A stretch of 64,000 nt of DNA from Atrichornis clamosus (GCA_013400975.1 WBMZ01008692.1:118289-182288); one strand, 5' to 3'; counted from the stretch's first letter, positions 1 to 14,015 are shown. Numbers and translations: made by a program. The notes: generated by a model not told the origin, from the letters alone.

Positions 1-696
1 GGGCACGTTGGAGCAGCACCTCACAGACAGCTGTTGCTCTGGCTGCCTTCTCAAGCTTGCCAAGAGACAAGAAAATACAGATGCGAGAGTGCAACCTACA
101 GGGATAACCTCCACGACATCCCTTTTATAAGTAAAAATAATAAAAACAGCCTGTGTGCAAGCTCCAGCCCCTGCCTTTTTATAACACCATGTTCTGGTAA
201 CGCCTGGCCACTTCTGCTAACCCTTGGTTCTTCAGCAAAACAGAAGCTTATCTACAGGGATCATAAACCAGAAGGCTTTCATCTCCTGGAAGCAGCGCAC
301 ACCAAGAACAGTCATGACAGAAAAGACACCCAATGACTTTTTGCAGAGCACTGACAGGAAAACGCAAGTTCAGCCTTCCCCACAGCATCATCTACAGAAA
401 CCTCTCTCTCAGTTGCCAACCCCTCAGCTCTCAGCTTGACATCACCAATCTCACATCTCTGGTTTGTGCTAACAAGACGCCTGCATTTGCCAGGCAGGGA
501 ATTCTTCACAGAAGAGGCAGAGAGGCAGCTCCCCTCTTCACGTGAGACTGAGAGTCCCAGCGCCACTGCCCAGGGCAGATGCCACTTTCCAGAAACAGTC
601 TGAGGGCACCGTGGTGACTTCCATTCTCAGATGTAAAGACTAATTTAAAACTGGGGTTTGGGGGCTGCACTGGAGTTAAGATCTCAAAGCATTTGG
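1..696. other. Intron 2, unique sequence, nothing recognised
   Basis: Only short overlapping chance ORFs on both strands, the longest about 100 codons, with no domain resemblance. I see no repeat family or RNA gene. Confidence 0.6.
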
Positions 697-778
697 GCAC
701 CTGTCTGTGGGATTAGGAATGTGCTGCTCAACACCCAGCACCTGTCCGTGGGATTGGGAATGTGCTGCTCACCAGGCA
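697..778. repeat. Two-copy tandem duplication, 41-bp unit
   Basis: Unit 1 (697-737) and unit 2 (738-778) both start GCACCTGT and share GTGGGATT and GGAATGTGCTGCTCA, with a few mismatches concentrated at the 3' end. They look like a simple, fairly old direct duplication in non-coding DNA. Confidence 0.85.
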
Positions 779-3700
779 GCACCAGGAGCAAGACAAAGAA
801 CAGCAACCACGAGCGCTGATGTGAAGACAGACAGACCGAAAGGCTGCGGTCAAGCCTGTGGAGGGTGCTAGTGGGGACTGATGGAGTGTCAGATGGTCAC
901 ACAGCAAAGTTTTGCCCTCCTTTGTGGGTAACAGCATTGCCCTCAGAGCAGCTCCACTGTCAGTGCAAAATCTGTTCTTGTTTGGGGTCTTGTTGATGAA
1001 TATTTGTGCCCTGGTGCAATGCAATGATGCACACGCCCAGCTGCTGCAGTGGCCATCAGCGAGGGAGGGAAAGGGAGGCTCTTGGCCACCCACAAATAAA
1101 GTGTTTGTCTTGCAGTTTGGGTCTAAATAAGCCATTTGGAAACTTGCCCTGGTGATTCTGGTGTTCTAGAGATTCTGTCAAATGCCTCGGTGAGAAGCCA
1201 AGTGCCTGGTTCCTACAGATGGGAAAGGTTTGCCTGCATGTATCTGTGCATACCAGGGTGGGATGATTCAGGCTGCCTAAAATAACTGCCTTAAGCACTG
1301 GCAGTCAGAGGCAGATGTCTCTGATGACCTTGATACTGAATTTTTTGGAGGTCATGGGAGAACCCCTGTTTGAGTCTTAAGTCACTGTGATGCCGAGGAA
1401 TAACTGGAGAAATGGTCCACTCTCAGACCAAACTTACACAGCTGTACATGCAGGATCACAAAAACAAGTCCCACCACACCACAGGATTTGTGATACAAAA
1501 ATATAATCACTTTGTCCTGCCCCATCTCACCCCCAAGGCCAGGCTCTCAGCCTCTGGTACAGAAGACAGGTTCTGGACCAGAACAAGGGTTGTGCTCTTG
1601 CCTTGATGCACGTAGATTTTGGCTGCCATGTAAGTGAAAATCACAGAGTCGATCCTCAACAGCCCACAATAACCCAGTGCACAAACTGTGTATCATTAAA
1701 GAATACTACTGACTCAAAAAGCAAGTTCAGAATTTGAAGGGAAATATTTGCAGAGAGTCAGTGGGGAATATACCACTGCATCTCATGTACAGAGTAAATG
1801 TTATTCCCACCTTGCAATTCTCCAGCACAAGAATTCCCAAAGCTTCATCCCCTTCGCTAGGGGAGGTAGTGAACAGCACATTAAAATGGGCTGCTGCTCA
1901 CAAAAATCCCAGGCAGAACTTCCAGCATCTACGTCCACATTCATGCACTAATGACACCACAGCCACGTGGGATGTATAAAATTACAGCCCTAGGATTACA
2001 GCACCAGTGATGATATAAATAGGTGGTGATGCACAGATGACGACAAAGATGAAGGGTCAGGGATTTATGGCCCGTCAGGTGTTGCACGAGCAGATGATGC
2101 CCAACAGCAGCAAAGAAATGCACAACCAACCCAGACAGCTTTGCTCCACTCGTATCTCGAGCTCCACATCTGCTGTAAGAGTTTCCACTTCCTGAGCAGC
2201 TTCCCAGAATTGGCACGGTGGTGTTTCCCGTCCACGCTATCCAAAGGTGAAGCTGCTGCCTGACCTCAACTATGTCAGGGGCAGCATGGCAGGAGGGGAT
2301 GTGTGCTGACCCCTGGGCTGCTGGGCAGTGACCTACATCAACCAGTCTGGCCACACAGGCAGGCTGCTTAGAGAGAAATGAAAGGCCTAAAAACTTGAAG
2401 ATTTGGAGGATTACAGAGGAGATGAGGCTGAGTCAGGTCCTAATCCTAAGTATTTGCCTGATTTTGTGTGCTAAAACGAGATCTGTGTGACTGTGTACTA
2501 AGTTTTCTAGTTTGAATTTGTTCCCAACCTTGTAGCATTTGCCACTTCAGCTTCTTTCCTCACCATAAATTTCAGCACTGGAAGATGACACATCACTGCA
2601 AGACTAAGCACTATGAGTGTGACACCCTGATTTGATCCTTTGGATTTAGTGTTATCACGAGATAGAGACAGACCTGAACACACAAATCCTCCCTTTCCCT
2701 GCTGCTCTGACAACAACAGTCTCCTTCATGCAAAAGTCAAAGCAACAAAAATCCCCAAGTACTGAGAAAGGTATATAAAAAAAGTTGCTTTTGCACAACA
2801 TCTTCTTTACTAGATATATGTAGAAACATCTTAATGAGGAAAACCTGGATCATTAGCTGTATTCCAGAGATGTTGATAAAATACTAATTTCTCAATACAT
2901 GTAGAACTAGATGCAGCACCACACGGCATAATCAGTCCTGCCTGACACCAGGCAGTGATCAAACACTCCTCAGACTAAGAAAATTTATTTACGTATCTTA
3001 ATTAGACACTTTGTCCCTCTGTTTAGTCCCACATATATAACAGGACATGCAAATGCAAGTTAGCAGCATGGAAAGAGGAGGAGGAAGCTCAGGGGAAGAA
3101 GGAAGAAAGGAAGAGCACTTTCAGCCATAAGCTGCCCAACTAAGGACAAGAAATTTAGAAGTGTAAACTTTGGTTTAAGCATCCTATTGCCATTACATTT
3201 TCATGGGAAAAGACATATCCATGCTCTAGAGGTTCAATTACTGACACAACAGCATCGACATAGAAAAAGAACTCAGATTCCCAGAAAAATCAGGAAACCT
3301 TAACTTTGGTTTAAAAACTAATCTGCCGCCACCACATCGTTAAGACCCCGATGAAACTTGTACAGGGCTTTAAGGCTTTCAAGGGAAATTTTAGACAGAG
3401 CACTAGCATTTCATGGATCAGACAATCCGATTCCAGGGTCTGCCTATGCTCGAAGTTCACTGCTTTCACTTGCCTGTGGGGGTTAGAGTGGCATCCTGCT
3501 CAGCCAGGCACATGCCTCAATATGGGTGCAGTTGGGCATGTAATAGTAATTGCATTTGTATAGCTTATTTGCTTTTGTAGGCAAAATAAACTATACCAAA
3601 CAAGACAGTGTTCCCCTCAGCCCAGCACTGGGAAAACCACGGGTACAAAAATAAAATCTCTTCTCTGACAACGTGGTTTTTTATCAGTCTGTGTTTTCCA

Positions 3701-5478
3701 GTGTAGGCCAATATCTGAACACTCGCAGAGACAGGAGGTGAGCAGAAAACCAGGAGAGAAGATAAAATACCTCACTATCCAATTTTCATGGATTTATTAG
3801 TGCCCCAGCAGTGATGTTTCATGGCCTATTGTCCCCCAGGAAAGGAGGAAATGGGCTGACATCCCACTATCTTTTCCACCCTCTGCTGTATCACCTCCAA
3901 ATTAGCTCTACATGGAAATAAACTCTCTCCTAAAACAAACAGAACTTCTCCTCATAGCACAATAAGTTCTCTTCTAGCTCAAGACTCTGTAATTTTAAAT
4001 ACAAACTTGCCCCCTTTACACTGATTTCTTAACATTAATGGTGTGACACACAGGCACAAAAGAGGATTCCCGGTAATGCCAACTCGTCAGGCAGCTTTGA
4101 ACCTTGGTCAGGACATCGTATTAGCACAGGCCCAGTTAACAATATATTTGAGTCATTTTCACAAGAGAAAACTTGGTTTCTCATGGTGCAAATAGAAAAG
4201 GACAGTTTCAAGTCCCTTCTCTTCCAAACACTGTTTGGAAACATTTTTTAAATTGCCCTTGTATTTTCTCCAAGATGCCTTCAAAAGAAGCAATATCATA
4301 TTTTCCAGTCTGACATAGTGTTCTGCTCAGAAATTTCAAATGAAAAGAAAAATTAAAAGTCAATAAATAGCCAGAAAGATAACCTTTGGTTTAGTATTTG
4401 GAACCTGCTTTTTTCACCTCATCTCCCACCAAGTGACACATTCACTTTGGAGGATGAAAGCAAGGCAAGCAGAAACACCACCCTCCTGCTGACTCCCTGC
4501 TTTATCCATTTGGGTGCAGTATGTCCTGCCACTCGAGGTTTTGTGGGACTGGTGTGTGTTTGAGCCCCTGGTGTGTCCTTCCCCCGCGGAGACCAGCGCG
4601 GGCTCCCGCTGCAGCACGAGGGTGCCAGCACTCAAGGAGCAGAGAGAAGTGCTGGGTGGCACTGCCTAACCCACTCAAAAGCACATCTATGACATATTTT
4701 ATTAGCCAACATGGTTTCTGCACTGGAGCTGTTTAGCTTATTAGTCTTACAGTGCCTTTCCCTCTCCAAACACATCCATACTATTTCTTTGCCTGGTGTG
4801 ACTTCTCGGATCCATGCAAACCACTCTTCCCCTTCCCCAGGAAAACCCAGCCAGCAGGCAACACGTAACCTGCAGAGTACCACCCTGCTTAGCGTCCTTC
4901 TTTGCTGTTTAACCGCTCTGTGTATCTGTGGGATCCAGAACACCCTCTTCATTAAATAACGTAATTAGCTGCTTGGATCTGCAGCACTATCATCAGTCTC
5001 CGGCTCGACAACACAGATTAGGGAACACGCAGTTTGGAGTCAGTGTGGATGTGGGGACTCAGATCACGGCTCAGTGTCAGGGCAAGCTCCAGTACTGCAA
5101 AAAGCATCCGAGCTTCCTGAGCACCCAAGTCCTGCCTGTCCCACAGGGCTGGATTCACACACAGCTCTCCAGGTAGAACTGCCATGCACACAAAACTGGG
5201 CTGGGACAGCAGGAGAGCCCAGGCCCCCACAGCAGAGCCTGGCACGGCACAAAGGGCGAATTCAAAGTTTGCACAACTACAGCTTCGTTCACGGCTAAAC
5301 TTCCTTTGTGGCTTCTCCTTCCCCCCCATCTGCTTTTGGGTAAGTGTAATTCTTCTTATCTAGATACCCACTTCTACATGGGGTTTCATCAGGCTGGTGG
5401 ATGAGGTTTCCTTATGCTCTGCAGCCTGCCAGAGTGGGGAACAGAAGTGATACATGAATAACAGACACTCAGGGGAAG
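779..5478. other. Intron 2, unique sequence with no gene recognised
   Basis: This is mixed-composition DNA. It includes a purine-rich run near 3070-3115 and a small GC-rich pocket near 4580-4625. The longest open frame is 137 codons (1941-2354, minus); its translation resembles no family I know. No repeat family was recognised. Confidence 0.55.
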
Positions 5479-5479
5479 G

Positions 5480-5512
5480 AAAAAACCAACAAAAAACCAA
5501 CAAAAAACCAAG
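5480..5512. repeat. Short tandem repeat, three copies of an 11-bp A-rich unit
   Basis: AAAAAACCAAC occurs twice in a row, followed by AAAAAACCAAG. It is a simple low-complexity minisatellite. Confidence 0.9.
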
Positions 5513-7641
5513 CCAAGGCTCACTTAGCCTGGTTGGGGTTTTTTTTTGTATTATTGAAGTAGGTTTTCATTAGCTGATAAACACTCTGACAGTGCAATTA
5601 CTCCAAGAGAAATCATCATGCAGAACAAATCAGTACATCCACAAGGCTGTCTCCGTTCTCCAGCCTCCACAGGGACCGCTTCCCCCATCGATAAATGTAG
5701 AGGGGAAGGAGATGTTAATTCTTCCTAGCAATACTTTGCCTTTCATCTGAGATTTTCAAAGCACTCAACACTGAGCATTTGTTTTGTTAATGTTTAGAGG
5801 ACCCAGGAGAGGGGAGGCCTCATTAAGAAATTGATACAGACAAAGCAGCATCATCCCTGTGCTGGAGACTACGGTCTGACCAGGCTGGACAGATCAGGTG
5901 CATCAGAGGAAACCAAGGCAAAGGAACCTGTACATAATTACCCCCTGAGAGGATCAGGAAGCCAATTCTGATGCCCCGTGCCTCAGTCCTAGTCAGTGGA
6001 TCAGACTGAACGTCACAGCCAAGCTCACCACACCAGGGGCACAACATCCCCATAAAACAGACAGGAGAGGAACTTTAGTTTCCAGAAAGCATGAGAAGTC
6101 AAAGAACAGACATTTATTTCCCTGGCCCCTAAAGAAGGTGCCCAGGTATCTCCCTGATAAGCTAAGGCTCAAATACCTGCACAGAGACAGTTCCACCATA
6201 AATGCCAGGAAGAAATGTGTGGAAAAGCATATATGTGAATAACAGTCACTTCTCTTTTCAATTTCAGTGTTTTCTCCCAAAGGAGAATGTCGTGTATATT
6301 ACTTGTATCTATAAATAATTTATCTATCTGAAAGAAAGGCAAAGTCTTACAAATTTAGGTACCATATGCCTTCATACACATATTTATGTATAGAAATATA
6401 TACATATGCAGGCACAACACCCTGCTATCCTGGCACTCGGATTTCTACAGGCAGCTCATTTCTCTCCCCTCTCCTCTCCTCCTTTGCAGGATCACAATAA
6501 TGAAGTTAGGCCTGGCACCATTAGTGAAGCACTTATTTAATCCACCCTTTCATATTCAACTGATATATGCCTAGATAATATTAAGAGAGCAGCTGAGGCC
6601 CCTTTGTCAGCAGCCTTGAAGGAGTCATAAGCAAGAAGATAATAAGAAATCTTATTATCAGCTTGGAGAGAAAGAGAAAATAGGGATTTGGAAGAGACAT
6701 ATAAGCCAAAATTGACCCTAGGCAAATGCATGTGAAAAGGACTTTTAAATGCACATCAGGAGAGTCCTAAAATAGGGTTTTAAATGTGTACAACACACCC
6801 AACCAATTAAAAAGGCATTTTATCAGATGTTGGGCAGCTCTGTCTCTGTCAGGACACAGAAGGAAATACTTATTCTCAGCTGAAAAAAGTAATTTGCCTT
6901 TCTGTTTCACGTTCAGGACATGAATTTTCTTCTGTTCTCTCCCACTCTGCAGTATCAATGAACAAAAATGGCATTCTTGGTTTATGTGTCTTCTCAGAAA
7001 CACAGAAACTCTTGATATATCTGGAGACACCACGTAAATCTTAGAATTCATCCCCAAAGTTGTTTTCATTTACAAGGTGTTTTTGAAATAAGCAATCTTG
7101 AAGAGTAGCATCACTACATACTTGCCTGCAAAGTAACCAAAGTTACTTTATTTCTTGGAATTTCTTAAGAACCAGAGATGTGGCATATTTTTATTAATTA
7201 TTTATCTAGTATTTCTCACAGAATATTGTTTTTTTGGCAAATTTGGACCAATTTTTATACTTGAAGCCGGATATCACTTCAAAAAATATGAAAGTTTTAT
7301 AGCCCTGCAAAGAAGAGACAGCCACATAAAGAAATCACAAACTGATCATCTGATCACCTGAATGACCTGCACAAACCCTTATGGCAACCATCACGTCTGA
7401 ATTAGGGACTCCTTCACCTCTGTTCTCTTCCCTTAAAGTAGGACTGACACTCAAGGATCCATCTCCCAGCAGAGCTCCCGTACACCACGGTTTCACGTGC
7501 CCAAGGTGGGAGAGGAACCCTGGCGAGTGAGGGCACAAGGACCCCTCAGCCCTACCTCTTCAAAGCCAAGGCTAAGCAATGCTTTGAGGAAAACATTTTC
7601 AGCAAGCTGAGCCTGAAAAGCCGAAGGCAGGAGATGATGGC
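5513..7641. other. Intron 2, AT-rich unique sequence
   Basis: No gene or repeat family was recognised. The block 6490-6730 is AT-rich and dense with short motifs such as TAATATTA and TTATTATC, and reads like a possible regulatory element. Without a cross-species alignment this is only an impression. Confidence 0.5.
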
Positions 7642-7657
7642 CTGTTGTTAACAACAG
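7642..7657. repeat. Perfect 16-bp palindrome
   Basis: CTGTTGTTAACAACAG equals its own reverse complement. It contains GTTAAC at the centre and two facing AACAA cores (SOX-like half sites). It lies about 30 bases from a MIR-like fragment. Confidence 0.9.
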
Positions 7658-7687
7658 ATGGCTCTCAGCAGCGGATCTTCAGGGGAA

Positions 7688-7782
7688 GTCGTATCATTTC
7701 CCAGTTTGGGGGCTTGGAAACCTGAGACACCACGGAGGTGAAGTGGTTTGCCAGGGGGCACTCACAGTGACTCTGCTCCTTC
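7688..7782 (-). mobile_element. MIR-like SINE fragment
   Basis: The order 'ATCATTTCCC...GGAAACCTGAGACACC...GAGGTGAAGTGGTTTGCC...CACTCACAGTGACTCTGCTCC' follows the reverse complement of the MIR core (GGAAACTGAGGCACAGAGAGGTTAAGTGACTTGCCC and on through TCACACAGC), with many substitutions. It is an ancient, diverged SINE. Confidence 0.65.
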
Positions 7783-10700
7783 TGATTTATTAATAACTCC
7801 ATATACACTGACTCAGCTGGAAAATATGACGGCCTCTAAAGCCAGATGATAGCTGATTTATGGCCCAGAAAGGTAACGTCAGTTGAGCATATTTCTAAGC
7901 ACGTTTCTCAAACCAAAGTTATATTTAAGCACTCCTACGTTACAGCTCATCTCGACCCAGAAGTTAAAGTCTATTGTGCTTTGCAGTGTATCCCACTGGA
8001 GGCAGAAATATTTATGTTTGTTTCAGTTGGTTTTTAACCTCAAAAGCAGAATAAGCAGCATTTTAAGTTGACCCAAATACTTGGCTTCACATGACCTATT
8101 TCTGACTACGATAACTGCACACACATCGTTTACAGGTCACTGAAGTGTGACATGCAGGGAGGAGCACAGCAGCTGCACAGCAGCCCAGAACCCAGGCAGA
8201 AACATCCTTCCCTTGTGCCTGGCCACTGACAATCTGAAACCTCTTCATCACCACTGATTTTGGTGCAGAATGGCCATTTCCAGTGGTTTCATTAATTGCA
8301 GATCAAACATACAGTCAGGACACAGATCCATCTGACTCGTTGGCTTGGATTTGACAATTCTTTATAAGCTTGGGACAAAGTCACTTGAAGAACCTCAGCC
8401 TAGCCCAAATCAGTTCTCCTTTCGATTGAATCTAACACCAAAAAAAGATTAAGTAAAGTACAGTGGCCTCCTCTGCTGCTCTGACACAGACCAAAGACAA
8501 GCAGTAACTGGCTGCAATGAGCACAGTTCACCCCTGCACCTTAACCTGCCCATCCAGGGGAAGAGTGGACTGCTGAAGATGAGGATGAACCTGCATCAGG
8601 TTCAGCATTTAAACTACAAATGGATCAAATCTGCAACAGAAATATGGATTGAGACTGTGGGTCTACTAGGCAATGCAAACATGGCATAGGTGTTGCAAAG
8701 GATCCTTGTAGGGACTGCTACGCAACCCCACACCGTGCCAACTCCTGCACCAGCTCTACCCGCGTGGCCACATCCCTGCCTGGAATACACCTGGGAGCTG
8801 CGCTGACTTAGTTCAGCTCTGTGCCTAATCAAAATTAAAAGCCTCTTAGAAAGACTGCAGTCTGCCAAGACTTCAAAGGAAGGGTTAGTAAAACAGCAGG
8901 ACTACCTGCAGACCCAGAGGAATGAGATTTTCTTTTACTGTCATAACTGAAAGTCAGTGTCTGTGTATCATGGCAGGAATGCATGCAAGGAGCTCCTTGA
9001 CCTCCCCGTGTTTTGCCCATCACTGAAGAGTCATCCCTCCCTCCAGATACACATCCCTAGCAGTTCCCTCCCACAGCTGCTGTGCCAACAAGGCACTTCT
9101 CCAGCCCTGAGGATCTGCTTCTCCTCTTCAGTCTCCACAGTTCAGAAGCACCAACTTTAATTGCTGGCAGTAATGGAGGATGCCTCCTGTCTTCACACAC
9201 CCATTCCCAGACCACGCCTCACCAGTGCCCAGCAAGCACTTCACGAGGTGCTTCCTGGGATCAGGGGGAAGGGAACTGTGTGGCATCTCTCCAGCAATCA
9301 CATTCGTGTCCTGCAAGTGGGTATTTTTCAATGGTGTTTGAAAAGTTACTGCATTCACTGACGCATTTTCACACTCCTCCATTGACATCTAAAGGTGCAG
9401 ATAGATGCAGCCTGGCTTTCATGGGCATCACCTCACTCTGTATACATGACATCCTAAAGGGCAGGTGATATTTGAGCACAGTTCAGTGCAGACAGGAGGT
9501 GCCACAAGCCTCCCTTACACTGCCGCAGGCTTTACACCTGCCTGACTTTGCACGTCCTTTCCACAGAAACTCACCAAGACGCTCACATGCCCATCCCAGC
9601 TGGAGCCTCCCTGACCAACTCGATCAAATCTAATCACCAGCTCACGCCTAAATGAGATTAGTGTCTGTGAGTGGCAGGAAACAGGGAACATTCTATAAAA
9701 CTGAGATCAGGGCCAGCCTTGATAAAACTTGATAAAAATTATCTCTGGAATTAAGTGTGCTGATGGTGTCTGAAAACAGAGGCTCCACAACAGGACAAAA
9801 TGGCCTGGCCAGAGCTCTAAGCCTCTGTCCTTCATCTTTGGCCAGCTGGTGTAAAGCTCTACACACTACACTAAGAGTAAGATGACAGGTAGCACTTCTG
9901 TCCAAAGATCTTTAGATGGATGATAAAGTCAATCCAGGAGATAAAGACAGGAAGAAAGGACAAGGCATAGGGAAAGTAACAGAGCAGCCACCGCATCAAA
10001 GGAGCACCTTTGAGACAAAGGATCCTCTCTGCCATGCACAATGCTTCCAAAGCATTTGCAATCCATGCCAGTGTCACTGTAGCATCCAGAGAAGCCCAAT
10101 GAATATCTGATACCAAAGACCCTGAGCAGATGCATACTCTGTCCTTGTCAGTGGGAACAACATTTGGGAACTGCTGTTATGGAATGGGAAGTCCTCACAC
10201 CTTCATCTACACAGAAGGCACTCTGCCTTTCACGTGGTACTCTCGTGGCCTCCAGGGCTGTGCAGAGGTGTCTACGTGAGACTGCAGTTGAAAACAGGAA
10301 AATAAACATCAGCTTTTCTGTTCTGGAATGTGGTTGTTTGCATACCTAAAATATTTTTGGCCATATATACCAAATACAATTGAGATATTCCTCAAGTTTT
10401 GACAATTAGAGAACTTACTTTTATATCCTGACTGATCCTGTGTTTTCAAGGATGGTTATGTTAGTTTTGGGTATAAAATACTGATTATCAGCTGCTTCTT
10501 TCACAAGTGCGGACAACTATCCCGCTTCCCTAATTTATCACTAGATCTCTGGGAAAAGCAAGCTTGCTTTGACAGCAGGAAAGGAGACGCATGGCAGTGC
10601 TGAAGTCCTGTCATGACACCAAGGAAAAATGGTCACAGTTAAGCTGGCAGTCTCTCCAAAAGCTTGAGGAGGGATGCCTGGAAATGAAACAAGGAGGGGC

Positions 10701-13700
10701 TGTTTTTCACTGTGCAACAGCTGGGAAAAAATGCTACAAGCTTCTTTTCAAGGCCAGCCCTCATTTAACTGAAAAGATTAGAACAAAATCAAACAGTAAG
10801 CCACTCTCAAGCTGACAGAGCTGGAGGATGACACATGCAAGCAAGCAGCCTGCATGCAAAAAGAAGACAGCTGAAGAAGCAATGGCTTTATTTTCCTCCT
10901 AGAAAGCAGACTGGGGAGTTAGACATAGCTTGGCTGTGCAGAACTTTGGAGAATATCATCTCCCACTTGATCGGCATTCTTTCCCACACCTTTCCAAAGC
11001 AGACTTAAAGAGCAGCTTTCAGAGGATCGCTGGAACACTACAGGGAGGCAGCACGACAGAAAGGCTCCAGCCTGGATGGCAGAATCCCCCCCAAATCCCA
11101 CCCCACAGCCCAGCCGGCCCTCCTACGTGTGAAACCAAACTGGCTGGCAGCTCTGGGTAGAGTTGTAGGAAGCCAAGGAGAGAAAAAACCCATTTATGAA
11201 ACATACTGTTTAGGGAGAGCTATAGCATCTTACAGTGACACAGTTTTACAGAGTAACTAATTAAGCCCAGGCAGGATGCAGGAATTCTGCTCCAATCTCA
11301 TCCTCTGTGCCAGTGCGATAAAGACAGAAATAAAAGCAGTAAATATGACTGCTATGCCTCTTTGGCATGAAGGATGCCCAGTTGGTGGGCTGTGCCACTA
11401 ACTCATTTGGCACGAGGGAATCTGACTCTTGGGCAGATGACAACAGGAAAGGCACCAACTGCTCCCTTCCTTCTCCTCAGGGCAGGGCTACAGCTGTAGG
11501 ACCATGGACAGCCCAGGGGAAAGCTGAGCATCTTTCTTCTGCTTCCTGTGTGAAACGAGCAGAAGGATCAGGTCTAGAACATGCACCTCAACAAGAACTT
11601 CCCGGAGTTTCTCCCACTTCCGCAAGTCTTCAAATCACATCAAGTGGCACATCTCTGCTTTCAAGGAAGTGTCACATGTTGAAGCACTTGAGTAATTTTT
11701 TGCCTTGACTTCAAGTAGAGAACACATGGACAAACTGAATACCAGTCACTGCCACGACCATTAAAGCATTTGACAGTATCCTAAATGAGAGCATTTCACC
11801 ACCACAGATAAAACCTTCACCAAACACAGGAAATATCCAGCCACAGCCCATGACAAACAATTAGTAGCTGTGCCTTGACAGACATTTCCATCCTATTAAC
11901 AACTCTTGCTTTTACCTCTTTGAAAATATTACTCAAAGCCCACAACACCCTGTAAAGTTTCATAAAAAGGGAAAGCATAACTGAAATAATTCAGCCAGGG
12001 CCTTGGAGGAGCAGTGTATCAACTGGACTACAATCCTAGCAATGCTTCTCTAACCCTCCTCCCCAAACATGGGCTCATACTTGATTGCTGAGGAGTCAAT
12101 AACAATTAATTTTTGCACCACAAAAACCTAGCTTTTGCTGACAGAGATCCCATTCTGCAAACTGTATTATTGTTGTAGGAATGCAAAGGAAAATATCCAG
12201 TGAAAAATTAAACAGATTCTATCAAGTGCTCAGCTCCATACAAAGAGCAGATGTTAAAACCTTCAAGTGGTGTCAAAATATCTCTCTCAAAAGTGGCAGG
12301 TTTTGAATGGTTTGGTAATTAAAAACTCTGAAGATTGTTGGCTTTAGTTCAGCACACTTCACATTCACAAAAAGCCTTATTTCTCCTCTCCACAGTGCCA
12401 GATATTGATGTATTGAGATATTTAAAAAGCCAGTCAGCCACCAACTTCCATGAGAAAACAGCAAAAGCCAGCAATGCTAAAATCCCAACATCTGCAGAGT
12501 CTGTTCACGTACCACCAGTCTGCCTGGGTAACAAAGAGACAAAAACTTGCAAAAATCACACATACCCACAAGCAGTGTTCACACCCTGCAGGTGAGGGAA
12601 GGGTTCCTTCCCATGGGCACCAAACAAAGAGCAGAGGGAGCCCAAGCAGGACATGGAAACAACCAAACCCCATCACCTCAGGAGTCAGGTACTGCCAGAG
12701 GGAGCTCTGTTTTGAACACACTGAATAGGAGGCTCCAGAGCTGTCATAATTTGGCCAAACTCCATGGCTATTTTAAGAGGAGATCTGTGTATATTCCTCA
12801 CAGGATATACAGAGCATACTGAAACATGCAAACTCCCCCATAAATATGTTATAGATCAAGGACAAAACCAAGTCCTTTTTTCACACCAAAAATGTTTTCC
12901 ACACAAAACCCATGTTATTAATTACAATTTTTTCCTAAAGTGGCTCACACCAAGGGTTAGTCATATACCTCCCATTGACTCTAATGAGAGCCTTATGGTT
13001 AGAGCAGCAAACAGCTTTTTCCAGAACATGGTGGGTGGAAGCAACTTCTATTTTAATAGGCCAAGAGTAGCGAGAAAGAAAACCAGAAAAAAAAACCCAA
13101 AAAACCCCTGCATGTTTGGAAATGAAGAGATACAGCATATGTGTTCTCTGCCTCATTTCAGGGACCTGAAATGCATCTTCAAATTAGTTCTTAAAATTTC
13201 GCAACAAGACAATAAAGTAATTTTCAGAAGAGATGCTGTTTGCTTGACTTGCTCCTTCCTACAAAATGAACAACTTCCACATGGAAAGGACGACACCAAG
13301 ATACAGGCACGGAAGCTGAAAACACATCTTGGGCTTGAGAAAGATCTTACAGAAAATGATATACATAGTCAGTGGTTCAAGGCTGGCATATCTAGATCAC
13401 CAGAGCTAGCGAGAAAAAATAAAAAGGCTTCTCCAAAGAGCCACCACATTTCAAGCAAACTTGAATTCTGAAATGGAAACTCACCCCCTCGAACCTATAC
13501 TTAGAAAGAAAATCCGTAAAAAGTACAGTCTGAGATTTCATTTAGGAAAACTGAAAACAATCTTGTAACTGAGGATTTTCAAAACACTTCTGAAGCTCCT
13601 TAAAATGCCTAAAGCTCAGCTGTTTGCAAGCTGACAAGCTGGGCAACAGACACGAGAACTGGGTTGTGAAGGGTATTTTAAAGCAGAGGAGCCTCGCAGG

Positions 13701-13910
13701 GTGCACACCTTTGAACAGGAACACAGGGAGCCCTACGAATCCCACCTCCAGAGCAGCACACACAGTGTAAGCCTGGAAACCCAGATTGCTGTGAAGCACG
13801 AAGACAACTTCGAGCTTCTTTTTGGTTTTTTTGGACTGTTCTGTTATTCCACAGGGCCTATTAACAGTAACCTTAATATTTGCATAAGGTTTCAAAACTC
13901 TGTCCAAGCA
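7783..13910. other. Intron 2, unique sequence; contains the longest open frame of the window
   Basis: No gene or mobile element was recognised. A 235-codon open frame on the plus strand (12764-13471) is the longest here. Its translation is low-complexity in part (RKKTRKKNPKN) and matches no family I know; it has no convincing splice or promoter context, so it is treated as chance. A perfect octamer ATTTGCAT lies at 13878-13885. Confidence 0.5.
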
Positions 13911-14015
13911 TCAGTTAATCTTCTCAACAAATCTGTGAGGTAAGCAAATGAGTATTATCATTTCCATTTCACGGATGACAAAGCTAAAACACATACAAGA
14001 AGTTAAAGCCATTCT
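13911..14015 (-). mobile_element. MIR-like SINE fragment
   Basis: The run TTAATCTTCTCAACAA, TGTGAGGTAAG, TATTATCATTTCCATTTCAC, GATGACAAAGCTAAAACACA, AGAAGTTAAAG follows the reverse complement of the MIR 3' half (ATTTAATCCTCACAACAACC, TATGAGGTAGG, TATTATCCCCATTTTACAGATGAG, GAGGTTAAG). It is well diverged, but colinear for about 100 bases. Confidence 0.7.

Noticed and set aside
12764..13471. 235-codon open frame on the plus strand, the longest in the window
   Set aside because: No family resemblance, low-complexity Lys/Asn stretch from an A-rich run, no matching promoter or splice frame. Frames of this length can occur by chance in 64 kb of six-frame sequence.
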